From the NCBI GenBank assembly GCA_012845835.1, contig JABAKD010000025.1, positions 19,879,932 to 19,943,931 of the forward strand: 64,000 bases of DNA, given 5' to 3'. Origin of the DNA: Undaria pinnatifida (taxonomy: Eukaryota; Sar; Phaeophyceae; Laminariales; Alariaceae). Below are positions 1-10,700 of this stretch, one piece after another. The first letter of the stretch is position 1. The number at the start of each line of letters is the position of its first letter. Below the pieces are notes generated by a model. That model saw only the letters and a list, made by a program, of their open reading frames with translations, was not told where the DNA came from and ran no database searches. The position numbers were made by a program, and so were the translations under genes.

Positions 1-24
1 CTACTACTACTACTACTACTGCTG

Positions 25-86
<62 letters not shown>

Positions 87-120
87 GCTACTGCTACTGC
101 TACTACTACTGCTACTACTG

Positions 121-152
<32 letters not shown>

Positions 153-165
153 GCTACTACTACTG

Positions 166-210
<45 letters not shown>

Positions 211-216
211 TTACTA
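1..216. repeat. CTA/CTG triplet microsatellite
   Basis: Almost pure CTA repeats with scattered CTG and CCA interruptions fill the left edge. In minus-strand gene A this lies downstream of the exon at 256-364, so it is probably intronic. No coding sense is evident. Confidence 0.95.
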
Positions 217-255
217 CTACTACTTGAAATACTAAATACAGATAGCACTGCTCAC

Positions 256-364
256 CCTTTGCCTTTTCAGGCCGAACATTTCTGTGGTGTCGGCAAGTTG
301 GGAGCGCTGCTGGTTCAGCTTCCGGCGGACCATCTCATGCGTCTTCGCATTTTCTCGGGCATTC
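256..364 (-). CDS. Gene A, exon 4 (coiled-coil protein, continues off window)
   Basis: Minus-strand exon of 109 nt. The acceptor is a CAG at 365-367 and the donor reads AGG|GTGAGC at 251-256. One leading G completes a codon begun in the exon at 3228-3390 (CG|G, Arg). It is followed by 36 codons rich in Arg, Glu, Gln and Lys (for example RENAKTHEMVRRKLNQQR), and it ends in phase 0. Heptad-like spacing of Leu, Met and Val suggests an alpha-helical coiled coil. The other minus-strand frames contain stops. The next exon would lie left of position 1. Function is unknown; no enzymatic motif is visible. Confidence 0.6.
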
Positions 365-470
365 CTGCAGCAGCAGTAGTAGCAGTAGCAATAGCAATAG
401 TAGTAGTTAGTATTAACAGCAGTAGCAGTAGCAATAGCAGTAGCAGCATTAGTAGCAGTATGCGATAGCG
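365..470. repeat. AGC/AGT triplet microsatellite
   Basis: Interrupted CAG, TAG and CAA triplets lie immediately upstream (in the minus sense) of the gene A exon at 256-364 and supply its polypyrimidine tract and acceptor. The open frame over it on the plus strand is repeat-derived. Confidence 0.85.
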
Positions 471-699
471 CTAAAGAAAATTGGCAGCGAAGAACAAACT
501 ACTCGACCCAAAATTCGCACGACACAAATAGTGTAAAAACCACGTTGCGTGCTCCAATTAGTCTGGGACACACCCTACCTCACACAAGGACCTGAGCCTA
601 TAGGCCACCAGGTGCATCTGTTCTATAGCAGTATCCACTAACCGTTGGTACCAGTCAGTCACAGATACTTAGTGGTCTAGTGGATACAGTACTGCTATG

Positions 700-1235
700 A
701 CTGATTCTACGATAGCCTCCGCCCCCAAAAACCAACGGTTTTCTTGAACGGAGCCATCCCACGGTAGGGCTGCAGCATCATCAGATCAGTCCCTGAGCTC
801 CTGACATGAGGAACTCAATATCTCGCCCGAAAAAGGACTTGGAAGGCATTCGTTCGCTCAATCCGGCCAAGCTTCCATGCCTCAGTCCGAAAATATAATG
901 TACTCGTGAAAATTACTTCATTGACCCCGGCAGTTTCTCACGTGAGGAACTCAATCACCCAGGGACTTTTTGGCGCCAAACTTACCACTGCAACCCCTAC
1001 CGTGGGATGACTCAACGAACGTTTCATGGCTGCTGCTCGACACAAATGAAGGATACTCTATTGAAGAAAAAGGTATCCATACTTTTTTCTTGTTTGCAAA
1101 GGTCTAACGACCGACGACCTCGGGGTGTCGAGGGACACCGTATTTCAGGAGGTATGACCGGGGGAGCCGATTTTGAAAACCGGCGATTTCGTCAAAGAAA
1201 AGCTGGGGGGGCTACCGTAGTAAGACTCCTGATAT
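700..1235 (+). mobile_element. TIR-bounded non-autonomous element, copy 1
   Basis: The left end reads GATTCTACGATAGCC followed by a C-rich run. The right end reads GGGGGGGCTACCGTAGTAAG. The ends are imperfect inverted complements. Related copies lie at 16605-16860 and, inverted, at 24209-24480; shared interior blocks include TTTGCAAAGG and a GCCGATTTTGAAAACC-like block. No transposase frame is visible, so this looks like a decayed MITE-like DNA transposon. Confidence 0.6.
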
Positions 1236-1479
1236 AACCAACAAAAAACAAACGTAAACTAAAGCCTCGTCTGGACGGGTCGGTGTTCCCTCGCCGGGTT
1301 GCTTGCGCGGTCCCCCACCGTAGAATGACTCCTGACACAACTAACGAGATATAAACGTAAACTATAGATTCGTCCGGGCTGGCCGGTGTTCTCTTGCCGG
1401 GTTACTCGCGCGGTCCGCCTTTTCAACCTGCAACGCCCCCGGGAATCAAGCCAACCCCCCCTCCCGAGGGGGGACCGTG

Positions 1480-1655
1480 CAAGTAACCCAGGCAAGGGAA
1501 CACGGACCAGCCCAGACGAATCTATGGTTTACGTTTATTTTTTGTTAGTTATATCAGGAGTCTTACTACGGTAGCCCCCCCAGCTTTTATTTAACGAAAT
1601 CGGCGGTTTCCAAAACCAGCTCCCCCGGTCGTATCTCCTGAAATAATATATACTC
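1480..1655 (-). repeat. Inverted partial copy of the adjacent TIR element
   Basis: Positions about 1548-1655 are the reverse complement of 1135-1240 (GTAGCCCCCCCAGC, CGGTTTCCAAAACCAGC). Positions 1480-1545 mirror 1255-1385, including a CGTAAACTATAG-like block. Together 1130-1655 can fold as a long imperfect hairpin. Confidence 0.65.
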
Positions 1656-2044
1656 ATCTATGTTCATGTATTCGACGGCGCGCTGCAAAACTAACCGGGG
1701 TGTGTCGTGGGTTCGAAAATCTCACTGACTTTTTTTCATACTCACTGTTTTCAAGCGTGCTCGCTTCTGAGAATATTATGCATGGTTGTGGTGTGGTACT
1801 GTGATATGGTATTACGGAGGACGATAGCGATTAGGACGCGTGCTCTACACTCTACACCCTACACCCTATGCATTTCCCTGTGTTATTTTTCCACATTTAG
1901 TCCCAGTTACTGTGTTTCCCCGAAATAGTGTATTGCTAGACACTCGGCCTGCCGCGAGCGGAGGTCCCTGGAGATCAATGCTGGAGAGGCCAAGAGGTCT
2001 ATTAATACTGGATAATGCTGTATAACGTATACATTAATGCGACC

Positions 2045-2125
2045 TATTTTAGCGGTTGGAATACCCCCCCCCCCCCTCGCCCCCCCCCCCCCCTCTTCCC
2101 TCCCCCCCCTCCCTTCGAAAAGTCC
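2045..2125. repeat. Poly-C tract
   Basis: Long C runs broken by short CT interruptions. No gene is seen here. Confidence 0.8.
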
Positions 2126-2144
2126 GCCCTCCCCTCACCGGTTG

Positions 2145-2600
2145 TGCGACTATTAGAATTCACTTGATGAACTGATGCATTCCTTCCACAACCGTCAGAT
2201 TTGTCCCCTCAAGCTTTGTTGTTTCCGCGCACAGATTGAGTTGCCCCTCCCCCCCCCCGTCCCCCTTCCTTTTCGAGCCCTCCGCCCCGGCCCCCCACGC
2301 CGCCCTCCCCTCACTGGTTGTACGACTTATAACATACACTTGATAAACCCATGCATTTCCTTCCACAGCTGTCAGATTTTGTCCCCCTCAGAAACGGGGT
2401 TTGTAGTTTCCGCGCACAGATTGGTTAACATCACCACCCTGTTGACCCTGGCACAAGCTACACTGTAGTTCCAAGGGGAGTCGCCGACCCATATCCTTGA
2501 TGAGGACACACACCCAGTAGTACGCGCGATCGGAGTATCACACACCGCTGGCAAATATGAGTTTCGACGAAATCTTCGATCTCACAGCCGTGTAGTTTTA
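2145..2600 (-). repeat. Dispersed repeat family R2, tandem partial copies
   Basis: Two successive partial copies (about 2150-2260 and 2320-2600) are the reverse complement of 44665-44990. Shared blocks include TCCACAGCTGTCAGATTTTG, TTTCCGCGCACAGATTG and GTTTCGACGAAATCTTCGAT. Shorter relatives occur at 10440-10520, 30770-30870, 28155-28200 and 56720-56790. It is an old mobile element of unknown class. Confidence 0.65.
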
Positions 2601-3227
2601 TTTTCTTAATAAAAACCTATCAATATATACCAGGTATACATATATATATATAAATATCTATTTAACCTCCGGCGGATAGGGAAAAATAAAGCTTCAGCTC
2701 ACCACACTTCCACGTATTATCATACACGTCGTGTGTCGATTATAACTCAATCGCCTTCGCAATCCAGCGCTAGCTGGCGTGTCCACTCTAGCGATGCGAT
2801 AGCGTGAGCGGTTCCTATCGGCGGTCCTCGTTACTACCCTAATTAATAACACTTTTTTTTTTTTTGCTCTTCCCATCAATTATCTTCGTGTACTGTTCTT
2901 TTCTCTTCCTCCTTCTCCCTCCCTACACGTAACTCAGACTCAGACTCACAAAGCCGGCGCCCTTCTCCCCCCTCCCCACTACGGCACGTGCCATGATTTT
3001 TATGGCGAGAAGACCTCACAGCAAAACCCCAAAATTATTATGGATTCCAATATTATTTTGATCGTGGCCCGAAGTAAGAAGACTAAGTGTGTTTTCCTTT
3101 TACCAATGGAAAGAGTGAAACCCTACTTCAAATTGCAAGTTTCGGCTGTTACTGTTAAGAAAACGTGGGTAGAGCTGTAAAAAGGATAAGTGGTGTGTCG
3201 GGTCCTGTATCTGGTGTGATGGCTCAC

Positions 3228-3390
3228 CGGCGCCGCACAACGTCGATCTCAGCGGCAATTCTCGATAGGCCAAAGTCGTGGGCGTTTCCGTGACCTTCAG
3301 CCTCCTCGGCGTCGTGGTCGTTGGTGTCGCCACCGGCGTCCCCGCTGAGGGCGCTGGCAACGACACTATCAATAGCACCAGCGTCAGTGC
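3228..3390 (-). CDS. Gene A, exon 3
   Basis: Minus-strand exon of 163 nt with a strong acceptor (CTTTTTCCGCAG|) and a strong donor (CGCCG|GTGAGCC). Two leading bases complete a codon opened by the exon at 4587-4722 (G|GC, Gly). Then come 53 codons and two trailing bases completed by the exon at 256-364. The frame is acidic, with a run rich in Asp, Ala, Gly and His (GDTNDHDAEEAEGHG) followed by SRIAAEIDVVRR. This is a flexible linker leading into a helix. A longer frame in the same interval is Pro/Thr-rich and does not match the neighbouring phases. The phase match on both sides is the main reason to believe the exon. Confidence 0.6.
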
Positions 3391-3464
3391 CTGCGGAAAA
3401 AGCGACCGAGCGAAAAAGCAGGCGAGGGAGGGAGAAAGCGACCCAGAACGATTCCGCGCACGAG

Positions 3465-3605
3465 ATTGTTGTTGTTGATGATGATGATGATTGTTGTTGT
3501 TGTTGTTGATGATGATGACGATTGTTGTTGTTGTTTTTGTTGTTGTTGTTGTTGTTGGTGTTGTTGTTGGTGTTGTTGTTGATGTTGTTGATGTTGTTGT
3601 TAATG
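3465..3605. repeat. GTT/GAT triplet microsatellite
   Basis: TTG, TTGGTG and GATGAT triplet runs. All open frames here (poly-Val, poly-Leu, poly-Asn) are repeat-derived. It lies in the gene A intron between 3390 and 4587. Confidence 0.95.
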
Positions 3606-3943
3606 GATGTCGTCTCCCCCCATCACACGTCCCAGGACACGGATATGGCAAGCATGGCAACGTGGCACGTAGACGGAAAGCTTGTCGGCCGTGCGGCTGG
3701 GGCGCGAAGCGACAGCTCCTCGCCACAATTGTGCTACTTTTTGCGCCAAAACTCGCCAACTCGCTCACTTACTTAGGGTTTGCTATTTTGTCGTTATCTC
3801 AATATATGTCCCCGTATACATACGACACGTGTTCGGTACCCCCGCTTCCCTCTCTTCCTTAATCGCCGCTCCTTACAAAATGTATGCAATAATTGGCCTC
3901 TGTTGGCACCGTCTCTGTAAAACGTTATACGTGTATTGGGGTT

Positions 3944-4438
3944 GGCGTTGATTGGCGACGACGCTGTAAAACATGCCAATCACTGCGTGAGCTAGACAAC
4001 CAGGGTACACTTTTATATAATTTATGGCGGTCACCTGGATGGCTATCGAGTAAGATCATATTGTGCGGGGTGGAGAACCCTAACTCCGCACAAGGGGGAT
4101 GATCGCATCACGTGGTGTGAATATGGTAAGGCACCCACGAGGCAGTTACATAGTAATACCCATTGCTGTCTCTGGAGTGGCTACACCAGAAAACGAAGTA
4201 ACTCATTGGCGCTGTCATCCGTACACAAGAAAGAGGCACAAGGTGCCGAAGTCCGTCTTACGAGCGGTTCTTGGAAGGATGCAGTTCACCCTTCATGCGA
4301 CTCGCCGAACACCTCACGGCGCTTCGCGCTTGGTGCAAGCCATGTCTGTCTGGTTGGTGAAAACCCGACGTTCTCCGTCCCGGCACAGTAGCGATGTGAA
4401 GGCCTATGGTCTTACGACTACGGTCATGCACAAATTGA
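3944..4438 (+). repeat. Dispersed repeat family R3, copy 1
   Basis: Closely matches 14170-14700 and, inverted, 58438-58640. Shared blocks include GACGACGCTGTAAAACA, CCTAACTCCGCAC, GCACAAGGTGCCGAAGTC and CTCACGGCGCTTCGCGCTT. A conserved peptide-like stretch (GASR, then VKTRR, then YGL) can be read from all three copies. This suggests an element that once encoded protein, although no full frame survives. Confidence 0.65.
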
Positions 4439-4439
4439 G

Positions 4440-4555
4440 TACACCCCCCCCCCTTCGCCCTCCTTTCTCCCCCTCCATCTTTCCCTCCTTCTCTCCCCTC
4501 TCTCCTCTCTCCTCCTCTCCCCCGCACCCCCTCTCCCCTCCCGTCCCTCTCAAAT
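4440..4555. repeat. Pyrimidine-rich low-complexity tract
   Basis: C/T-rich tract just downstream (in the minus sense) of the gene A exon at 4587-4722. Confidence 0.7.
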
Positions 4556-4586
4556 GAACAAAAATACTTAGGTCTGGCTACCTCAC

Positions 4587-4722
4587 CGTTATAACCCGCT
4601 CTTCGAGCGTGTTGATGTAGATGTACTGCACGATCAAGAGAGTCCTTCAGCTGGCGCTCCTTGTCCTCTCGACGCCGCATTTTCTCGTCTCGGATAGCGT
4701 CCAGTCGACGCAACCGTGATCT
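4587..4722 (-). CDS. Gene A, exon 2 (coiled coil)
   Basis: Minus-strand exon of 136 nt. The acceptor is AAGCAG| at 4723-4728 and the donor reads AACG|GTGAGG. It enters in phase 0 and leaves in phase 1, which fits the exon at 3228-3390. The 45 codons are strongly charged and helix-forming, with pieces such as RLRRLDAIRDEKMRRREDKE and RQLKDSLDRAVHLHQHARRA. This is typical of a coiled coil. The frame stays open upstream into a purine/pyrimidine repeat, so the 5' boundary is less certain than the 3' one. Confidence 0.65.
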
Positions 4723-4794
4723 CTGCTTCCCGCATCGTCCCACATCATACCAAGAAGCAGTGGAAAATAGTCGAATAGAGCGACAATCGCAGGA

Positions 4795-5055
4795 GGAGGA
4801 GGAAGGAGGGGGGGGGGAGGAGGAGGAGGAAGAGGTGGGGGAGGGGGGAGAGGGAGGGGAAGGAGAGTAGGGTGGGAGGGGGGGCAGGAAGAGGAGGAGG
4901 GGGGGGAGGAAGAGGACGAAAATATTGTGAACGAAAGAGCAGGAGGAGGGAGACGAGGAGGAGGAAGGGGGGGGGGGGAGGTTATACACCAGCAGAGGGC
5001 GGAGGAAGAGAAGGAGGAAGAGGAGAAGGAGGAAGAGGAGAAGGAATGCATCGCA

Positions 5056-5094
<39 letters not shown>

Positions 5095-5115
5095 CGGCAG
5101 CAGTAACAGCAGGAT
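4795..5115. repeat. GGA-rich and CAG-rich low-complexity tract
   Basis: Purine-rich GGAGGA and GGGGG runs end in a (CAG)n block at about 5059-5087. Long open frames on both strands here (poly-Ser/Pro, poly-Glu/Gly) are artefacts of composition. Confidence 0.9.
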
Positions 5116-5790
5116 GATGAGGAGGACTAGGAGGACAAACTGGCCCGAGTACCCTCGCCGAGAGTAGCCAGACTAATCATGGCTCGATTTCTCGCCTTCC
5201 GGGGAGGGGCAAACGCGAAATATTCGGTACAAATTAATCCTGAACCAAAGCTACGGTGTTATGCTATGATACCCCCACATTTCTCTAATGCCGAGGTTGC
5301 GCCCCTCGCTCGCGCGAAATAGCTCAGTGTCTCCCTAAAGAAACGGAGGTCTACAGCAAGGTTTGCGCGATTTTCAAATATTGCAAAATATTTCCGTGGG
5401 AAGCGCAGCGACGAGGGGAAATACGAGTTTTGCACGTACGGAGGAATCGGCCAATAGCACGAGAGCGAGTGAATGAAGCGTGTCATACGTACGTACGGAG
5501 TGGCGCACGACAGGTCGACAAGTCAGTACCGAAAGAACACTGACCAAGAACAGTAATATTCGTGGGTTGCGCTGACGGGCAGATACCAAACAAAAACGGC
5601 TCCCAGACCGTCGAGTCAACAGTGGGGGAGGTGTTGAGGAGAGTGTTCTTTGAAGTAACTTGGGTTGGGGGGGGGGCAAAAGTACAAGACGGTATAATAT
5701 CATTGAAATCGACAAAGGTCATATAAACCCAAGGCAAACCAAACCGCGAGATAAACCGGGGCGGCTCTTCACGGGTCAGGTCAGCTCTCG
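5116..5790. other. No gene recognised
   Basis: Moderate-GC sequence inside the gene A intron between 4722 and 11633. Small open frames on the minus strand lack splice context and coding sense. Confidence 0.4.
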
Positions 5791-5792
5791 CG

Positions 5793-6056
5793 GGTCGGGT
5801 CGGGTCGGGTCGGGTCGGGTCGGGTCGGGTCGGGTCGGGTCGGGTCGGGTCGGGTCGGGTCGGGTCGGGTCGGGTCGGGTCGGGTCGGGTCGGGTCGGGT
5901 CGGGTCGGGTCGGGTCGGGTCGGGTCGGGTCGGGTCGGGTCGGGTCGGGTCGGGTCGGGTCGGGTCGGGTCGGGTCGGGTCGGGTCGGGTCGGGTCGGGG
6001 CGGGTCGGGTCGGGTCGGGTCGGGTCGGGTCGGGTCGGGTCGGGTCGGGTCGGGGT
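5793..6056. repeat. (TCGGG)n pentanucleotide array
   Basis: About 50 near-perfect TCGGG units span 260 bp, with one GGGGCGGG interruption near 5998. The array is followed at 6059-6070 and 6137-6175 by CGACC units in the opposite orientation. The GGG runs spaced by TC could form G-quadruplexes. The 258-aa Pro/Asp/Thr/Arg frame across it is repeat-derived. Confidence 0.97.
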
Positions 6057-7153
6057 GATCCGACCCGACCCAACACAACCCGTGAGACTCCAAAACCTCC
6101 TGACCAGAACCGAACGAACCGTCCCGTGAGGCCTCCCGACCCGACCCGACCCGACCCGCCCCGACTCGACCCGAGGGAGTCTAGATACCCGATGACCCGG
6201 CCGGCGTGTCGGGCCATGACCCGTGAAATTCCTGATGTAAAAAAACAGGTTAGAAACAAAAAAGTTATGGTAAAAGGGACACGTACTTTCTTGACCTAGT
6301 ATTTAGCTGATTTTTCTTGGGCATTAGGACACATGGTACCGTAGAGGCGCACCAATTTCTTTCTTGTGGAGCTCTCTACCTGGGAATTTCTATACCTCTC
6401 TCCCCCCCCCCCTCCCCGGCAATTTTTTTTTTTTGGGGTTTTTTGAAGCAAACTGAAAGTTGCAATCCGACGAAGAAACCCGTGGCCCAGCGATTTATCC
6501 CCCCCCCCCTCCCGATTTATCGTCTCCCTTTGGCAATATTCACACTCCCCCCTTCAAAATACCAACCCCCAACCAGCCCAGGTATACAAGAACCAAAACC
6601 ATTTTTTTCCAAAAAAAAAACGAGAATGACGAGTGTGTCCCCTCCCCCTCCCGACGATTTTGGACGATTTTGGGGTAAATGAGCCTTGCCTGCCTCGTTA
6701 CCCACAAAAATAAATGACCCAAAAAACGTGTTATTTCTATACCTCAATGCCACAAAGTTGGGTTTGGGTTGGGTTGGCCTTGTCGCCTTGGATTGTGACT
6801 TTGGACAACTTCAACGCTAGGAAAATGTGCTTTACCTACTATTATACCAGAAGAAAATCCGCCGCCTATCCACCCACAGGCTGATAGTTTTCGCGACACG
6901 CAGTGGTTACGGCATTACAGCGTCGTCGGTTGTGCTGGACGACGAAGCTCGGACCGCTGGGCGAACAGGGACGTGCCTACGAGGACCCAGCCAGTACTGC
7001 TACTATTACGCAGGGGTGTGCGCTCTGGATCTGCAGCACTATGTGGTCACGCGCGCAAGAGGGGGGGTTGCTTTTTCGGACATGCTTTTTTTCACACCTC
7101 TGGCAGTAGTTTCTTGCTGCCCGCCTGATTCCTTTCTGATAAGAAGGGGACGC

Positions 7154-7420
7154 TGTTAAGGTACGGCCTCGAAAGGCCTAGAATTATCCGAACCAAGTAA
7201 AAATTTGATGGGGTCTGTATGATAAGGTTGGCGTTTTATGTTCGGGATAGTCAGGAAATACATCGGAGGCAGGTGCCTCGGATACCAGAACCCATCCGGG
7301 GCTTTGGTGTGGAATCGAATAAAGCTACGTCTCTGCGAAGGCTAAGAAAGTGAGTACTCTCCGAGGACCTGCTCCATTGGCAGACCTGCAGGGGATACTC
7401 TTGTGTCCCCGTCGAATACT
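7154..7420 (+). mobile_element. Solo-LTR-like repeat R1, copy 1
   Basis: Begins TGTTAAGGTACGG with a short hairpin (GGCCTCGAAAGGCC), carries AATAAA at about 7318 and ends near GTGTCCCCGTC. Other copies are at 10951-11211 (-), 25531-25798 (-), 32637-32890 (+), and partial ones at 45421-45500 (+) and 22036-22057 (-). The TG start, size of about 260 bp and internal polyadenylation-like signal fit a solo LTR. No gag or pol is present. Confidence 0.55.
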
Positions 7421-7489
7421 CTTACAATATGGCTTCGTCGGCAGGACGAATTTTCCTTGAAAATAGGAAAATGACGGGACACCTTGCTA

Positions 7490-9065
7490 TCTGTTTTTAA
7501 GGCTTTAGCTTTGGGGGGGCAATTGGATTAACCTTTGTGCGAGTGGTCAAACGGAATAATACCCCTCTAATGTCCTTGAAAAATGGCGTCGTCGGCAGGA
7601 CCATGGGTTTTTTGGGGGTCGTGGGTTCAAATCCCCACCATCTACCAATCATAAAAAAACATGTACGACTTTCCCCATGCCAACCTTGAAAAATGACTCT
7701 CCTCGGTATACTGCTGTAACATTTCGCCGACGCTTTAATCCGTATATGGTTGGGGATCAATGAGGCCTCTCTGCTGCGATCAGCCGGAGACTCTCTCACC
7801 CAGAGCTACTACCCCCGCGTTGATTCGAAAATAATCAACGCGGCACCTCGTCGCAGAGAGCAGTTACCCCGGTAAAATAAACACTATAACGGGATCGTCT
7901 TGCTTTTTCCTGTACAGTTATCAGGCTTTTCTCCCACCCCGGGGAAGGCCTTCTTCCGTCCCCGGGGTTTTGCTCCATGATGTACCCAGGAAACGGAACC
8001 GCGTGGATATAGACACGCCCGTCCGTATATCCGGCCGACCTGCTATCCCGCCGTTTCAGGGGGGGGAGAGTGTTATAAGGCTTAGTTTGGGTAAGCTATT
8101 GGTTAACCAGTTGCAAGTGGTCAAACGGACTAATACCCCACTAGTTCACTCAACATCATCCCCACCCCTAATGGCCATAACGCCGGAACAGGGGAGAGGG
8201 GATGCCATAACAACGTCCCCGGAATACACAAAGCAGGGACCCTTGCGACACGCGCCGACGTAGCATATAATAACCACACTGGCACAACAGCAGCAGTGCG
8301 ATACAGGAAGCCTGGAACAAGAAAAAAACACGACAAAAAAATTACCAAAAACAAAACAGGAGCTTGACATTTTACTGGAAAATAAGAAACTCCACGGAGA
8401 GCCGTTATGCTGAAGATATCGTTACGTAGAACGCATTCTCCCCCCCCCCCCCCCAAAGGATAAAGCCAGTCTTGAGCCGGCTTTCCTGTTTGTGGTTGGG
8501 TATCCTGTTGTACTTCTTTAGCACGTACGTGGTTCCTTGATAGTGCGCGGCGCCTTTACTCACCAGACGGCTTTATTACCCGCTCAAAAGCGGGGCTCCG
8601 ACCCATGGTGGGCTACAGCAAGCAGCGGTTCGCCGATAAAGCGACAAGGCGGTCAAAAATCGCATACTAAAGGTCGACTGATGGGGGAATTTTGCATTCA
8701 TAGCGTGGAACGAACAAGATGGTACCCTCACATAATAACGCGGTCAAAATCGTTTGACCGCCTCACAGGGAAACTTCACTCGCGCACATACATAGCGAAA
8801 CCGCTTGGATATTGACAGGTCTGCCCGTCCGTATATCCGGTCGACCAGCTATCATCCCGTCGTTTCAGCGGGAGGGGGGGGGGGGGGGGGGGGGGGGGCG
8901 GTTACAAGGCTTATTATATATAGTTTGGGTAAGCTATTTGGTTAACCTTTTGCACGTGGTCAAACGGACTAATACCCCACTAGGTCTAATACCTCAACAT
9001 TGGAACGAACAAGCTACTAGGTGGTATCCCTATACAACAAGGTGGTCAAAACTTGCCTCGTCATA
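7490..9065 (+). mobile_element. tRNA-derived composite repeat, three units
   Basis: Three units begin near 7500, 8076 and 8906 with GGCTTAG(T/C)TTTGGG. Each carries GTGGTCAAACGGACTAATACC, which resembles the A-box region of a class II tRNA. The first unit adds GTCGTGGGTTCAAATCCCCACC, which resembles a B box. Units one and two end in a block reading CGTATATCCGGCCGACCTG. A two-unit relative lies at 26535-26945. This is consistent with a tRNA-headed SINE or a SINE captured in a larger repeat. Confidence 0.6.
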
Positions 9066-9194
9066 ACGCGACTGCTGGGGAAATTGCACCCATAGCTTGG
9101 AATCAATAAGGCGGGCTTCCCTTTCTTTGTAGGGCGGTCATGTTTGCTCTGGTACACCACCGCTTTGTTTGGGGTGGGGGACTTCTACTACTAC

Positions 9195-9300
9195 GGGGGA
9201 CCCTAGTAAATAGGACCTACGGCGGGCACAAAAACCTATATATTCATCTATTTTTACGAACAATATTTGGTCCTGTTTACTATCGTCCTCCGTAATACTA
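9195..9300. mobile_element. Short MITE, copy 1
   Basis: About 105 bp with inverted ends TAGTAAATAGGACC and GGTCC(T)(G/A)TTTACTA around an A/T-rich core (CCTATATATTCATCTATTTT). A nearly identical copy is at 25376-25482. No coding potential. Confidence 0.7.
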
Positions 9301-10430
9301 CGGTATGTAGTAGTGAGGTACTATTCAATAGAACGAACTCGTTCGTGGCAAGTTATTTTCACCGCACTTTCAAATTCAGCCGAGGCTGTCAAATAGCGTA
9401 CACCGCCCAAACGCGGGGCTTCGATTGTACTTCTTCTGCACACCCCTGCCAATCTTAATAGTAGTATAACAGGCTCTTCGTTAGCTCGCCCTCGCTCGGT
9501 GGCTCGGTGTTTTTAATTGTTTTGATTCATAAAAAATTATACAAAAAAAAACGTCAGGTGTGAGCTCGATCGATTTTTCGTATTCATACATGGGCTTCAA
9601 AAGCAGCAGCAGTGTCATACTTTCATGCATGTTCAATCAGCACTCTCGAAGTAAGATAGACCACGGCGGGACCCCCTCGCTGTGATTGGCGGCTACATGT
9701 GGACCATGCAATTTTAGCTTAATACACTCGTATAGGCTACATACAATATATTATGCTGTGTGGTGTACAGTCAGTACTCTACTTGCCTCCAAGTGACACT
9801 ATGCTACCACCATACTGCTGCTTTTATCAGGTATGAAAAAAGACCGCGGTGAATGACTGACTGCAGTTCTGAATTCTGAACTATTTATGCATACAAATAG
9901 ATACAGTCTACCATGGTTGGAAACGGATACATGGTCATTGGTCAGCACTTTTTTCTTGTTATTTATTTTTATTTTGGTTTCCGCTGGGTCTTCTTCTTTT
10001 CTTCATTCTTCTTCTTCTTTTTCTTTTTTTAGTGTCGGGAGATATTTTGTGAGCGATTGACATTGAAAGCTACCACTGCTGCTGCACATCATTGTTTCCG
10101 AGGTTCATTGCCTCTTTCGGCAATTTTAGGAGTAAGTGATTAACGTCGAAAATAATATTCATATACATGGCCAAGCAAGCACACCAATAATAATAATATC
10201 TTCAACGTTGATGTTTGAGATGGCGCAAATATATCATGATATGCAGCGGTACGGACTGCTTTGTAGACTACGTACGAACGTATGTGTGCTGTATCTTGTA
10301 CTGCCTGGAACCGACAATGCAGTGTAGATCATGCCGTTCGGATATTATTAATCGAACATCCGTTCGTTGAATGATGTATACCATGGTATAATAAAAAAAT
10401 ATACTATATTATATTATACAACAAAATATA
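9301..10430. other. No gene recognised
   Basis: A/T-rich sequence within the gene A intron between 4722 and 11633. No splice-bounded coding frame is seen. Confidence 0.4.
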
Positions 10431-10435
10431 TATAT

Positions 10436-10525
10436 ACACTCCACCATCCAGCCAGCTGTGAGAGCAAAGATTTCGTCGAAGCTCATCTTTGCAAGCTGTT
10501 TGTGATACTCCGATCGCGTTGTACA
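10436..10525 (+). repeat. Dispersed repeat R2, partial copy
   Basis: Shares CAGCTGTGAGA-CGAAGATTTCGTCGAA and CTTTGCAAGCTG-TGTGATACTCCGATC with 44680-44755 (same strand) and, inverted, 2510-2590. Confidence 0.6.
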
Positions 10526-10700
10526 TGCATCGTGTTGTATAACAGCTGGTGGTGGTGGTGCTGGCACATCATAATACCACCCGGGTGCACCTACCATATA
10601 TACCGGCATGTATCGATCGTACATATGTACCGGAATTTACAAGACGTTTGTTGCATTTTTTTCCTTCCGGCCTACATGTGAATATTGTAAGGCTATAGTG

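Noticed and set aside
3100-3768. 222-codon minus frame with Thr, Asn, His and Gln runs
   Set aside because: Spans a triplet repeat and overlaps the gene A exon in the wrong phase.
4258-5094. 278-codon minus frame as a single gene
   Set aside because: Only its middle (4587-4722) is coding-like; the rest is poly-Leu, poly-Ser/Pro and R3 repeat.
5483-6259. 258-codon minus frame rich in Asp-Pro-Thr-Arg, and matching plus frames
   Set aside because: Produced entirely by the (TCGGG)n array; all frames are open because the unit lacks stops.
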